NCBI GenBank assembly: GCA_013619125.1 | Contig: JABXKS010000125.1 | Coordinates: forward strand, 1-64,000 | Source: Clostridiales bacterium | Lineage (GTDB): Bacteria; Bacillota; Clostridia; Tissierellales; GPF-1 | Length of the DNA stretch: 64,000 bases | Direction: 5' to 3' | Part shown: piece after piece, positions 20,048-29,766 of the stretch | Numbering within the stretch: position 1 is the first letter of the stretch | How the letters are laid out: every line of letters starts with the position of its first letter | Program-made: the position numbers and the translations under genes | Notes under the pieces: generated by a model | What the model was told of the DNA's origin: nothing | The model's database searches: none | Seen by the model: only the letters and a program-made list of their open reading frames with translations

Positions 20048-22003
20048 TCATTTTGTGAAGGTCTTGGATATAACCATACTAATTGACTGATCACTGGAAA
20101 AGACTTGCGCATAAACCGTTCCCTTGCCAGCGGGTAATACGGGAGGCGTCTCACTCCAATCACCCTTTCCCGTATGATACTTTACAACATAAGGAGAAGT
20201 TGACCCCTTGTATGATACCGTAAATTTCTTGGCAACCAACACCCCTTCGATATTTTCAGCCACAAAATAAGCATTTCCAACCCAAGGGGTTCCAACCCAA
20301 TCGCCAAGACCGTTTCCATCATATTCTCTCGCCCACAACCAACCCGTTTGTGAGCCCAATCCAGAAGGAGAAATTTGACTCATTCCAGATTTTATGCCGC
20401 TCTCGCTATCCCCAGGTTGCGTGCCATTGGAAATTCCATCTACCCAAAGATATTCAATCACATTCTTTGAAACGATGATGGTAATAGGCGCATTGTCATT
20501 GTTGTAGTTGTACGCGAAAATCGGTGTTCCAAAATCAGTGTCACTGTTTTCTTTTTCAAACTCCAGCGGACCTGCAACTACACTACCCAATCGTAAAACT
20601 CGGATTCTGATCCGTTCTTCATCTGCATCGTCAGTAAAATCACCCGAGTTTTCCCAATCATTTAACCAGCTGTCATTCTTATAAAACTGATATTGAAACT
20701 TCTCTCCGTCCTCCGCATCCAGGCTTGGTGTGGAATGCGCCAATACGTAGTCCGGATAGAAATCCGGCGCCGTTATCGTTATACTTGTTTCATTTCCTGT
20801 CGAATCGTCCTCATCATAAGATCCATCCTCATTTGCACAAATAAATGTTGGATACGACAGCAATTGAATCTGCACATCTTCATATTCATAAGTGGCAGGA
20901 TCCTCTGGATCTATCGATTCTGTTTGATCCTTGTACCCGATAATCACACCATCATCCTTCAGCTGATTTCCAGCAGGCTCTCCGATATAAAATGCGTATC
21001 GACTTGACTTCTTATCCTCTGCAATCGGATAGGTGCTTGTAAATACATCCTCGTAGCCTCCGCTATCAATCCCAACTTGAGCCAATTCAAATTTCACCGT
21101 ACTAACGCCCGACACACTGTTCCACACCGTCATCCTTGAATGGAACTTTGTATCATTGGTGTAATCCTTGTTGCCCGGCAGATTATAGTCCTGTCCTATA
21201 TTTATATTTTTTTCCAGTTCCGCCCAACTTCCATCAGAAACTTGGTAAATGGTCATTTTTTTTGTACCATTTTTCAATTCCAAATCAATCAAGCAAAAGT
21301 TTTCATCATCCAAATAATTAAAAATCAATCCCATATGGCTCTTATGGTCGCCCGCTTGGTGTACATGATTGTCATAATTAAATCCGGCTTCCAATTGATA
21401 ATCCTTGCACGTATCTGCTACAAATCGTGATTCTAGGTTTTCATAATCGCCAATATACAAAAGGGAATCTCCCCAGCGAATCCCCTCGCCCGTTGAATAC
21501 TCGTAAGCAACCTGATTGGTACCCGGAATTCGAATATCCGCATTGGACCGATTCCCGTCAAGTTTACATGAAATCCAAAGCATGTCATTGTTGGACTCCG
21601 CTTGAAAAGTTGGTGTTCCGTCATTCATTTTCGCCTGTTCTTTTGTAACACACTGCACCCCTTCAATATAAACGTCACTAGAAGGAACCAGTACATCCGC
21701 CAAGTAAAGATTCAGTGCCTGCTCCGCATCCTGTGTTCCATCCTCATTGGCATAAGCAGGATTCAACATATCATAAGCATTCGTATGAGAGTCATAAAAA
21801 GGCGCCTGCCTTGTCTGAAAGCCATTCAAAAGAAAATCCATTTGCGCAGCATCCGCCTTATCCTCACTCTTGTCTAGTGCTTCCATGAAATTGGGCGCAG
21901 CCAAAGCAGAGATTGAGCCCAACAAAGCAATCACCATAACCACTTCTATCAGGGTAAAGCCTAGCTTCCTCTTCAATTTTAATCGCCCCTGTTTATTAAT
22001 CAT
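20048..22003 (-). CDS. Giant type IV prepilin-like protein A
   Basis: 651 aa. A 15-residue positively charged leader ends in G, then FTLIEVVMVIALLGSISALAA, the class III prepilin peptidase site (G^F, Glu at +5) and hydrophobic helix. The body shares with B and C a block of MDFLLNGFQTRQAPFYDSHTNAYDML type, VYIEGV-C and WISC, then IGDYENLESRFV. A LamG-like beta region (SHMGLIFNYLDDENFCLIDLE) and C-terminal Ig-like repeats (WVGNAYFVAENIEGV) follow. Ordinary pilins are about 150-200 aa. Start at 22003, 6 nt after AGGAGG; the in-frame extension to 22072 is not supported. No secretion ATPase or platform gene is adjacent. Confidence 0.8.
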   Translation of the reverse strand: MINKQGRLKLKRKLGFTLIEVVMVIALLGSISALAAPNFMEALDKSEDKADAAQMDFLLNGFQTRQAPFYDSHTNAYDMLNPAYANEDGTQDAEQALNLYLADVLVPSSDVYIEGVQCVTKEQAKMNDGTPTFQAESNNDMLWISCKLDGNRSNADIRIPGTNQVAYEYSTGEGIRWGDSLLYIGDYENLESRFVADTCKDYQLEAGFNYDNHVHQAGDHKSHMGLIFNYLDDENFCLIDLELKNGTKKMTIYQVSDGSWAELEKNINIGQDYNLPGNKDYTNDTKFHSRMTVWNSVSGVSTVKFELAQVGIDSGGYEDVFTSTYPIAEDKKSSRYAFYIGEPAGNQLKDDGVIIGYKDQTESIDPEDPATYEYEDVQIQLLSYPTFICANEDGSYDEDDSTGNETSITITAPDFYPDYVLAHSTPSLDAEDGEKFQYQFYKNDSWLNDWENSGDFTDDADEERIRIRVLRLGSVVAGPLEFEKENSDTDFGTPIFAYNYNNDNAPITIIVSKNVIEYLWVDGISNGTQPGDSESGIKSGMSQISPSGLGSQTGWLWAREYDGNGLGDWVGTPWVGNAYFVAENIEGVLVAKKFTVSYKGSTSPYVVKYHTGKGDWSETPPVLPAGKGTVYAQVFSSDQSISMVISKTFTK

Positions 22004-22216
22004 TATGAGCCTCCTAGCCATAATTAAATCAATTGTCAAAATGGAAATTTCTGTATTTTCAAACAATTCCATTTCTTACATTCTATCTGGTACCACCCTC
22101 GCTTGACAAGACGAATCACAAAATAAACAAGTTACACTTTCTTACAAGAAAAGAAGATCCCGAAATAAGATCACTTATTCAATAAATGAAACTCTTTGTA
22201 TCATCAGAACCGGCTC

Positions 22217-24742
22217 CTACGAAATCAGAAATTCTCCCAGAGGAAACGAGGTCAATTCAATCAGATATGTATTCCCTTCCATATCCTGAACTTCGATTCT
22301 CAGATTCGTAAACCCTTTCCCCAAATTTAATTCACTAGAGTTTCCATCAATTGTTGTTTGAGGTTGTGTGAAATCATATTGGATTGTACCCTTTTTATAA
22401 TGGTACGCCGTTACAGAAAGCTTATATTGATCCTCTGATAAGATTTGAAGATTGTATCGATTACCATTCACAGGGCTCAGTTTCCCTCGCACCTCAAATG
22501 GATCTTGATTAACGTCAGCTCCAAAGTCATGATAGCCAAAGCCTTCTCCCTTCGAGACACTGACTTTCGTTTGATTTTTCCATTTCACGTACGCCTGTAC
22601 ATCGATCTCTTTCATTTTCAGCGCATTTTTAATTCGTATCGATTTCGCTTCTTTTTCATCTCCCGATCCTCTTATATACCAGTTGAAATTATTTGGCAAT
22701 TCTTCAGGCTGATATGATATTTTTTGTTTCTCTGGTTTGCCAGTTACCTCAGTGGATACCATTTCAATTGTATAATCCTCAATATTTACCCATGGTGTTT
22801 TATACCACGGTCCACTTCCTTTGTCTTCGATCATATCACGCGCGAATAACCACCCGCTCCTTCCACATGAAACAGATCCCTCACCATCACTTTCACCAGC
22901 ATCTTTTATGTCATTCGACAAATTTGGATCATCGCCTTCATAATTCAAGTTATAAACCCATTTATATTCCATTGGATGATCATTTTTCGAATCAAGTTCG
23001 ATTTTTCCACGGTCACAATCATACTGAAACCGCACCAAACCAGGCTTGGGCTCTTCGGGATCCTCAGGTTCATCCGGTTCATCATTATTATTTTCTGTCT
23101 GATACGGATGAATTTCAGGCATGCCCAATAAAACAAATTGCGGGCCCGTATTTCCATCGTCCTCATAAGATACGATTGGGAGATGGTCCTGCTCTTCTGC
23201 TACTGCTTCTTGGCCAGCCAATGTGAGCTGTTGATTCATATAATATCCCAATGCCGGATGAAGATCCTGAGATGTTATGAATACCTTAGCCGATTCATCC
23301 AGAAGGTTATGGGATAGATTCACCGTCGCCTTTCCTTTATTTACTATCAATTCCATCGTGTATGTTTTTCCAAATTCAAACCCATTCAATATTGCTTCCG
23401 ATTTAAATCCCGATACTGATCCGCCTTGAACACAATATGATCGTAGCGCCATCTCGCCATCATCATTTTCTTCAAAAGAAAGAAAGTCATAATTATTATA
23501 CTTGCCATTGTTCACATTATTAATATTAAACACTGCACCCGTATGGAAGATAAAGGCCGGCGTAGAACCACTTCCTGGCAATCCGTTTGTCCCAGACTCC
23601 AAGTCTGACATGGCGGGATCATATAAATGATGAAAATACTTAAATGCTGTTGCTCCGGTATCGTAATACCCCTCCTCAACACCGTTATTATTGCTATTGA
23701 GGAATTCCAACATCTCTGATGTTACATTATTTTTATGAATGAAGTGAATCTTATGCGTAATCTTTCCGATATATTCTCCATTCTTCTTGAATGTAAAAAC
23801 ATACCGCACCTCGTGTTTGTCATTGCCCGGTGTTCCGGAATGTCCTGGCGGAGACTTGAACATCTCGGATCCTTTTGGTAATTTCCCAATTTCAGTCGTT
23901 TTCTTTATTCTCCCATTTTGATATTCCAACACGGTCAAATAGGATTCAACATCTTTTTCAGTAACATTGTTGAAGATAAAGAAATTATGATTGCCGGCAT
24001 ATTGTGAATCAAATGTGATCCATGCTTTGTCAATTGAAATAGGATCCTCTTTCTCCAAGTTCGCATCAATTTTAAACATCGTTCGATACCGATACTCATG
24101 ATCTCGATTTACTTTGTTCTTAAATGCTTGATACGCCTCATCATTGACCTCTTTGCCGTCTTCTTCACGCACATGAAACAACAGGTTTTTCACATAGTCA
24201 GCTCGCAAACGATCATCGTCACCAATAATCATCCACGTGCCTTTTAGCATTTCTCCATCTGTATATTTACGATCAATGGTTTCCGTGCCCGGAATTCGCA
24301 ATTTTATATTGGACTTATTCTTATGATCCTTGGATTCAATCCATACATGCGTAGCGGAAGTCGCCGGGATAAAAACCGGATTATTCTCAGCAGAGGTTTC
24401 GCCAGTTTTGACGCGTTTAACCCCTTCGATATACACCGTACTCCCAGGATCAGTTAATGCATCCTGTAAAAAATGCTTCAAAGCGCCCTCCGGCGTATTG
24501 TTGGAATTCAACATGTCATAACGTCCATTATGATCTTCATAAAAAGGTGCCTGCTGGATTTGAAAAGCATTCAAAAGAAAATCCATCTGCGCTACATCCG
24601 CTTTGTCTTTGCTTCCATCAAATACATCCATCAGTTCAGGCGCAGCCATCGCAGTTACCGAACCGAGCAATGCAATCACCAAAATCACTTCTATTAAGGT
24701 AAAGCCGAATTCTTTCTTACTCTTCACTCGCTTCTTTTTCAT
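22217..24742 (-). CDS. Giant type IV prepilin-like protein B
   Basis: 841 aa. Leader of 13 residues (MKKKRVKSKKEFG) then FTLIEVILVIALLGSVTAMAA. The post-helix block NAFQIQQAPFYEDHNGRYDML and IIGDDDRLRADYV match proteins A and C. A long central LamG-like region (TPAFIFHTGAVFNINNVNNG; ALRSYCVQGGSVSG) is followed by a Pro/Glu linker (NNDEPDEPEDPEEPKPG) and beta modules. Both Cys of the pair conserved in the other five prepilins are replaced (GVKRV, WIESK). The ribosome site is a modest GGGAG. Its closest relative here is protein C, which shares the HAGAIFNYVNENNYDLL-type segment. Confidence 0.8.
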   Translation of the reverse strand: MKKKRVKSKKEFGFTLIEVILVIALLGSVTAMAAPELMDVFDGSKDKADVAQMDFLLNAFQIQQAPFYEDHNGRYDMLNSNNTPEGALKHFLQDALTDPGSTVYIEGVKRVKTGETSAENNPVFIPATSATHVWIESKDHKNKSNIKLRIPGTETIDRKYTDGEMLKGTWMIIGDDDRLRADYVKNLLFHVREEDGKEVNDEAYQAFKNKVNRDHEYRYRTMFKIDANLEKEDPISIDKAWITFDSQYAGNHNFFIFNNVTEKDVESYLTVLEYQNGRIKKTTEIGKLPKGSEMFKSPPGHSGTPGNDKHEVRYVFTFKKNGEYIGKITHKIHFIHKNNVTSEMLEFLNSNNNGVEEGYYDTGATAFKYFHHLYDPAMSDLESGTNGLPGSGSTPAFIFHTGAVFNINNVNNGKYNNYDFLSFEENDDGEMALRSYCVQGGSVSGFKSEAILNGFEFGKTYTMELIVNKGKATVNLSHNLLDESAKVFITSQDLHPALGYYMNQQLTLAGQEAVAEEQDHLPIVSYEDDGNTGPQFVLLGMPEIHPYQTENNNDEPDEPEDPEEPKPGLVRFQYDCDRGKIELDSKNDHPMEYKWVYNLNYEGDDPNLSNDIKDAGESDGEGSVSCGRSGWLFARDMIEDKGSGPWYKTPWVNIEDYTIEMVSTEVTGKPEKQKISYQPEELPNNFNWYIRGSGDEKEAKSIRIKNALKMKEIDVQAYVKWKNQTKVSVSKGEGFGYHDFGADVNQDPFEVRGKLSPVNGNRYNLQILSEDQYKLSVTAYHYKKGTIQYDFTQPQTTIDGNSSELNLGKGFTNLRIEVQDMEGNTYLIELTSFPLGEFLIS

Positions 24743-24948
24743 ATCCGATCTCCCATTTATATATGTTCTTTACCAGATTTTATATTTTCATAAGAAAAAC
24801 TATGTAAATTCTCGACTCTTTACAGTTTATCTTATTCAGGAATGCATAAATGGTAATGTATCTTAAAATATCCTTAAAAAGGATGTCTGTAAGCGCTCCT
24901 AGTTTTTGCTTGCCAAATGGTTATAGGAGCTTCTTCTCAACGACGAAA

Positions 24949-24980
24949 AAGGCACTAATCCCCAATCAGATTAACGCCTT
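24949..24980 (-). terminator. Terminator of prepilin gene C
   Basis: Imperfect stem with AAGGC/GCCTT outer and TAATC/GATTA inner pairing and a T run on the minus strand, 38 bp after the stop. Confidence 0.65.
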
Positions 24981-25017
24981 GCTTCATCACATTTTTCACT
25001 TCTTTTTTAAAACAAAA

Positions 25018-27957
25018 TCAATATGCTGGTCTCCAGGTTATCGTCTCGCTTTCCAAGTCATCCTTTATTGTATAGGCTTCCACCGAAACAACTCCGCTTT
25101 TATCAACGACAACGTCTCCATAAGACCGGGTCCAATCCGTTGTCTTTTGTTTGTTCTTATTCTGCATATAGGTATATCGGTACCAAATTTCATCGTAATT
25201 TGTTCCCGAAATTTCAATCTCATTACGGTTATAATATGGTTTTTCAATAATGGGCGGCTCCGGTGCCTCGTTCTGATCCGCCTCACGCGTATAACTCGCA
25301 TTGATGCTTTCTTGCGAACCAAACGCGCTTTTTGCATAAACCACCAACGTTTCGCCTTCAGCCAGATCGAACTTTTCTCTATTGTTTCCTCCGTTCAACC
25401 ACTGGTTATTATTTCGAGAGCTCCCATTCCAATAGTAGCCGTCCCAATAATCCCCATTCCAATAGTAAATGGTGGTTCCCGCTTCCGAGCGAACCCAAAC
25501 ATCCCCGTTTTCATCTGGCTCAAAGGTTGGTGCTTGAACAACTGAATTGGCAAATGAATTTTCCACAACGACAGATTCGCTTTCAGTGCCTGATTGGGTG
25601 CGTGTTACTGCCTCAACATATGCAAAACGCGCTTCAAACAGATCGTTGTAGCTTATCCAATTACTCGTTGGTTTTTGATCTTCATCCAACAAGCGATAAT
25701 AGATCGCATCACTTGTCCCCGTCGTCATGGTCACCTGTGCAACCCCATATTGAGCCGCCTGGCTTACGGTCACTACGGGCGGCACGGGTTGCGCAACCTC
25801 TACCCGTGGGCTTAATACTTCTCCATACTCACTCTCCACAAAAATAACAAAGTCATCCATATCGAGTTCCTTGTTTTTAATGGTAAACTCTTCTTTTTTA
25901 ATTTCAGTCTTCTTTCCTTTTGTTTCCATTATCAATTTCAACTTTTCTCGTTTCTGATACGGCTCCATCACTTGGATGACTTCATCAAAATTATTCAGTT
26001 GGAAACTTGTTTCTTTTGACCCTGTTGTATAGGTTCCTTCGATTTCAGTAAACGGGTCAATAATATTATCAATAACGATTTGAACCGTATCGCTTTTAAC
26101 CCCATTCACTTCCACAAAGGCTTCCATGGTTCCCGATTGACTCACAGAAAACTCTTTTGTTCGACTCGTTATTGTTTGTGTGGTTCCATTCGGCAAACGC
26201 AGTGTCATCACGTAATCCTTTTCTATATCTGTTGAAATCTGAAAGACTACCGGATTGATGGTAAGAGTTTCTATGCCAACTCTTCGAAGTGATGGTGGAT
26301 CCGGTTTTTCCTGTTCTTCCGGATTCATTGGCGATGATTGATACGGATAGAATTCCGGCATCTCCATCAATTGGAAAGTCGGACCCTTTATTGAATCGGA
26401 CTCATAGTGAACCAACGGAAGAACACTGTTTGCGTTGGCTATGGCGCTATCGTTTCCTAAATTCGTTTCTTCATTTACATAAAATCCGATTGCTGGATGA
26501 AGATCATTCGAAGAGGTAACGAAAACTGTATTTTCTTCCAGCAAGCCCTCCGAAAGGTTCACGATTGCCTTTCGTTTTTCCACCCGAATATCCAGGGTGT
26601 AGGCTTTATTAAATTCAAAGCCTGCAAGCACTTGCTCCGTCAAATAATTGGATGCGGATCCACCTTGTATCCGATAAGATCTCATGACGATTTGATCCTC
26701 GCCATTTTTTTCAATGGACAACAAATCATAATTGTTCTCATTCACGTAATTAAAAATCGCGCCAGCGTGATATGGAAAATCTACGGTCCCACCGAACCCG
26801 GATGAAGTTCCACCACCTCCGGAAGAAGGATCACCTGCCAGCAATTCATAATAAAACCAATGATTCTTACCTGTTTGTATCCATCCGCTGTTTTCATCGT
26901 TCAATTCAGGTGTTGGTGTTGTCGGTAGCTTGTTCTTTTGATACACCTGCATACCGTACATGCTATACCTTGAATCATTTTCAAACCCGTCTGTACTGAA
27001 CTCAATAACCGCTTCTTCTTTGGTATGTCCCTGCGCAATATTTAGGATTTCCGTCTCGTCACCTAACTCTTTATACTTGTAAGGCTTGCCCTTCCACTTC
27101 TTTCCTTGCACATAACGATACCGGTATTTCACACCGCCGCCCTCGAGCCACGCATCCAGATCAAGACCAATCTTTTGCGTGCCGCTAAGAGCTTGATGGG
27201 TGAATAATTTCCAAAATTCACTAGATTCCACTTGTGGCTGCTCTTCATCCTGCTGATGATTGAGGATGAAGGTTGTGCGATACCGGTAAAACTTATTCCC
27301 TTTGTCCGTTTGGATAAATCGTTGTTTCGCCTCACCCGGACTAATATGCATCATCGCGTCGACATATTCCGCACGCAAACGATCGTCGTCTCCAATGACC
27401 ATCCACGTGCCTTCCGCCGGTTTTCCATCCGTGTACTCGTAGGCAATCGTATCGGTTTTGGGAATTGAAAGAACAATGCTCGACTCATTCTGATCCGCTT
27501 CGCATACAATTTTCAATGCATTTCCACTTGTCAACGCCGCACGAAATATCATTCCACTTTCTCCTGAAATACGATCCGTGTTCAAACACTTCAAGTCCTT
27601 CATATATACTTCGTGATTCGGATCAATCGTCGCATCTAAAAAATCCTGTAAGGTTTGAACGGCTTGATTCAGATCCACCTTGGTTGTCAGGTTCCCGTTT
27701 CCATCATCGACTGTCGTAATATTATCGGGCTTTAGTAAATCGAACTCATCATCATGGGTTTCAAAAAATGGCACTTGTTGCAGTTGAAACGCCACCATCA
27801 GTTGATCCATCTGCGCAATGTCCGCTTCATTCTTCCCATTATCTAAGACCGCCATAAATTGCGGCGCTGCCATGGCACCCATTGTTGCCAGCAAACCTAA
27901 TACCAAAATCAATTCTATTAAAGTAAATCCTTTTCTCGTCCCATTCGTTTTCTTCAT
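25018..27957 (-). CDS. Giant type IV prepilin-like protein C
   Basis: 979 aa, the largest of six. Leader MKKTNGTRKG then FTLIELILVLGLLATMGAMAA. Post-helix block (MVAFQLQQVPFFETHDDEFDLL), Cys pair (DLKCLN; KIVCEAD), VIGDDDRLRAEYV, LamG-like segment (FPYHAGAIFNYVNENNYDLLS), then Ig-like modules and an aromatic, Asn/Gly-rich stretch near residue 850 (YYWNGDYWDGYYWNGSSRNN). The ATG at 27957 gives a normal leader but has no Shine-Dalgarno; an upstream ATG at 28137 has one but would need a 70-residue leader crossing the intergenic region, so I reject it. A TATACT box 8 nt before the ATG hints at a leaderless mRNA. Start confidence is modest. Confidence 0.75.
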   Translation of the reverse strand: MKKTNGTRKGFTLIELILVLGLLATMGAMAAPQFMAVLDNGKNEADIAQMDQLMVAFQLQQVPFFETHDDEFDLLKPDNITTVDDGNGNLTTKVDLNQAVQTLQDFLDATIDPNHEVYMKDLKCLNTDRISGESGMIFRAALTSGNALKIVCEADQNESSIVLSIPKTDTIAYEYTDGKPAEGTWMVIGDDDRLRAEYVDAMMHISPGEAKQRFIQTDKGNKFYRYRTTFILNHQQDEEQPQVESSEFWKLFTHQALSGTQKIGLDLDAWLEGGGVKYRYRYVQGKKWKGKPYKYKELGDETEILNIAQGHTKEEAVIEFSTDGFENDSRYSMYGMQVYQKNKLPTTPTPELNDENSGWIQTGKNHWFYYELLAGDPSSGGGGTSSGFGGTVDFPYHAGAIFNYVNENNYDLLSIEKNGEDQIVMRSYRIQGGSASNYLTEQVLAGFEFNKAYTLDIRVEKRKAIVNLSEGLLEENTVFVTSSNDLHPAIGFYVNEETNLGNDSAIANANSVLPLVHYESDSIKGPTFQLMEMPEFYPYQSSPMNPEEQEKPDPPSLRRVGIETLTINPVVFQISTDIEKDYVMTLRLPNGTTQTITSRTKEFSVSQSGTMEAFVEVNGVKSDTVQIVIDNIIDPFTEIEGTYTTGSKETSFQLNNFDEVIQVMEPYQKREKLKLIMETKGKKTEIKKEEFTIKNKELDMDDFVIFVESEYGEVLSPRVEVAQPVPPVVTVSQAAQYGVAQVTMTTGTSDAIYYRLLDEDQKPTSNWISYNDLFEARFAYVEAVTRTQSGTESESVVVENSFANSVVQAPTFEPDENGDVWVRSEAGTTIYYWNGDYWDGYYWNGSSRNNNQWLNGGNNREKFDLAEGETLVVYAKSAFGSQESINASYTREADQNEAPEPPIIEKPYYNRNEIEISGTNYDEIWYRYTYMQNKNKQKTTDWTRSYGDVVVDKSGVVSVEAYTIKDDLESETITWRPAY

Positions 27958-28299
27958 ATTCGCAGTATATAAGGAAACAAATGTTGAATCTACAAAAGTA
28001 GCCATTAAAATTTTCTTAAAATAGTTTGCAATAAATACAATCCACTTTAAATATTCTTCAGAAACGCCTTGCATCAAGTTCCTTGAACGCAACCCAAACC
28101 TCTCGAATATGTACGTTTCACACCTTCCTCGAATCATACCGCTTTCCTGTCGAAAAAAAATTGTAGCGCCACCTGCTTCCTAGCAATTCTAATTTCAACA
28201 TCTATAAGTAATTAAACATAGTTGTTAATCATTTTTTGCTCTCAAAGCCACTTAAATAAGAAAAAACCGAACGCATTGCGTTCGGTTTTTTCGAATCAC
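27958..28299. other. Gap upstream of prepilin C
   Basis: Contains the terminator of prepilin D (28261-28291) and AT-rich sequence that must hold the promoter of prepilin C. An open frame continues through it from 28137, but the residues show no domain pattern and I do not regard it as coding. Confidence 0.5.
28261..28291. terminator. Terminator of prepilin gene D
   Basis: Perfect hairpin of AAAAAACCGAACGCA and its complement; T6 on either strand, 9 bp after the stop of the minus-strand gene. Confidence 0.9.
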
Positions 28300-29628
28300 C
28301 TAATTTAAATGATCTGTATATCCTTCATAATCATTATCATACCATCCTGAATAATCCTCTTGAGAATCCGTAAACCAGTCCGTAATATAAACCTGAACAG
28401 GCGTTGGATATGCATCCGGATAATACAAGCCGTTAATCAGTTTCTTGTCCTTGATAATCGCTCGTTTCCCGACGAAGAACGCAAACTGCACATCCCCCAT
28501 ATCCTCGCTGGCAACGGGCACTTCTACCGCTCCGCCAAAGATATTTCGAAATATCCCGTCCTTATCAAGCATATGAATGTACATGTGTTTATGAGTGTCC
28601 GAATACGGTACAACATCCACAATCATCCAGTCTGAGATATCATCAAACAAATCGCGTTCATGATCCGCATGCGTAGTGTCGTCGGGACTGAAGATGGATT
28701 GTTTTACCAAATCCAGATCCATGTCTAGTTGGGCGTTAGAGTTCACATTCTTGATCTCCAAGGCATTCGAAGTAAATGCCAGTTCTTCGCCTTCTTCTTG
28801 GTAATCAATGATTACCGAGAATGTCAATTCCTCATTGGTCGGGTTATACGTCGTTAAATTATACCCGGCCGGCCGATCCGGATCTGTGGGATGATCAACC
28901 ACCGTTACCTCATAGTAGCTGTCCGATCCTGCAGGAACATCTTCCTTGATTGGAATCTTCCAGAACCAATCGGAATCATCATATTGATACTCATACAACG
29001 GATCTTGATCCGGAGATGGCCGACCGTCCACTGGATCCTTTCCATCCTCGTTCACACCGTCATCATATAAAACAAACCGGAATCCAATCTCCGCATGATA
29101 GTACTCGTCTTCCAACGGCAATACAAAGAAACTTTCATGATCACCGATAATCCAGTTGTTATCCGTGCTCGTCCATCCATCGCCCGTGTCATAAACCGTA
29201 GGATCTGTCTTCAATGGATGCGGTCCCAAGGACGCATGGGATAACACATCATGCACCGGGCAGTAGACATATATTCGGTCCTCTTGAATCTGCGCTTCGT
29301 ACTGCGTGTCTTCCGATGGGCATACGACATGATCCGGAAATCCCACCTGATCAGAAGTCGCCGGATTGATGGCCAAATCAATATATGCATCCAACTTGTC
29401 ATCCCCATCTCCCGCTAATTCTGCATAGGCGTATAAACTGTCTGGATAGAGTTGTTCAGTCTGAAAACCGCTTAGAATAAAATCCATTTGATCCTGGCAG
29501 GCTTCCTCTTCGGCATTATCTTTCGCGCCAAAAAAATTCGGAGCCGCGATTGCCGTAACTGAACCCAGCAATCCAATGATCAATATCACTTCTATTAAGG
29601 TAAAGCCTAAGTTTCTTCGGAGTTTCAT
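28300..29628 (-). CDS. Prepilin-like protein D (D/E/F subfamily)
   Basis: 442 aa. Eight-residue leader MKLRRNLG then FTLIEVILIIGLLGSVTAIAA. Shared with E and F: EACQDQMDFILSGFQTEQ after the helix, Cys pair VVCPSE/VYCPVHD, NNWIIGDHESFFVLP, a beta region (YYHAEIGFRFVLYDDG), SNALEIKNVNSNA, and the C-terminal FVGKR...YYPDAYPTPVQV block. Strong ribosome site GGAGAGGGG. The beta region may be a LamG/concanavalin-like fold; I do not recognise a named family. Separate transcription unit. Presumably processed by a prepilin peptidase encoded elsewhere and displayed in a pilus or pseudopilus, or left in the membrane. Confidence 0.8.
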   Translation of the reverse strand: MKLRRNLGFTLIEVILIIGLLGSVTAIAAPNFFGAKDNAEEEACQDQMDFILSGFQTEQLYPDSLYAYAELAGDGDDKLDAYIDLAINPATSDQVGFPDHVVCPSEDTQYEAQIQEDRIYVYCPVHDVLSHASLGPHPLKTDPTVYDTGDGWTSTDNNWIIGDHESFFVLPLEDEYYHAEIGFRFVLYDDGVNEDGKDPVDGRPSPDQDPLYEYQYDDSDWFWKIPIKEDVPAGSDSYYEVTVVDHPTDPDRPAGYNLTTYNPTNEELTFSVIIDYQEEGEELAFTSNALEIKNVNSNAQLDMDLDLVKQSIFSPDDTTHADHERDLFDDISDWMIVDVVPYSDTHKHMYIHMLDKDGIFRNIFGGAVEVPVASEDMGDVQFAFFVGKRAIIKDKKLINGLYYPDAYPTPVQVYITDWFTDSQEDYSGWYDNDYEGYTDHLN

Positions 29629-29712
29629 TATTTTCTCCCCTCTCCGTAGTTCTTATCTTATCTTTACCCGTGAAATGCCACGAAATCCCTGGTATGATTT
29701 TCTAAATCTTCT

Positions 29713-29766
29713 AATAAAAGGTAGGTAAGCCGAGCGATTTCTCGCCCGGCTTACCTACCTTTTATT
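29713..29766 (-). terminator. Long hairpin terminator of prepilin gene E
   Basis: 25-bp arms (29713-29737, 29742-29766) with one mismatched (G-T) position and a 4-nt loop. The hairpin overlaps the stop codon of gene E. The GCCGAGC/GCCCGGC core with its wobble is repeated in the terminator of gene F, showing common descent. Confidence 0.8.

Noticed and set aside
22089..22099. GGTGGTACC-like T-box core on the minus strand upstream of prepilin A
   Set aside because: It lacks the following GCG, a stem I and a terminator; the real T-box at 54645-54660 shows what is missing.
22693..23226. 177-aa plus-strand open frame antisense to prepilin B
   Set aside because: His/Pro-rich shadow frame with no start signal, opposite a gene with a clear prepilin signature.
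27958..28137. In-frame extension of prepilin C to an ATG with a ribosome site
   Set aside because: It would put 70 residues before the prepilin cleavage site and the added sequence is not conserved in the other five.
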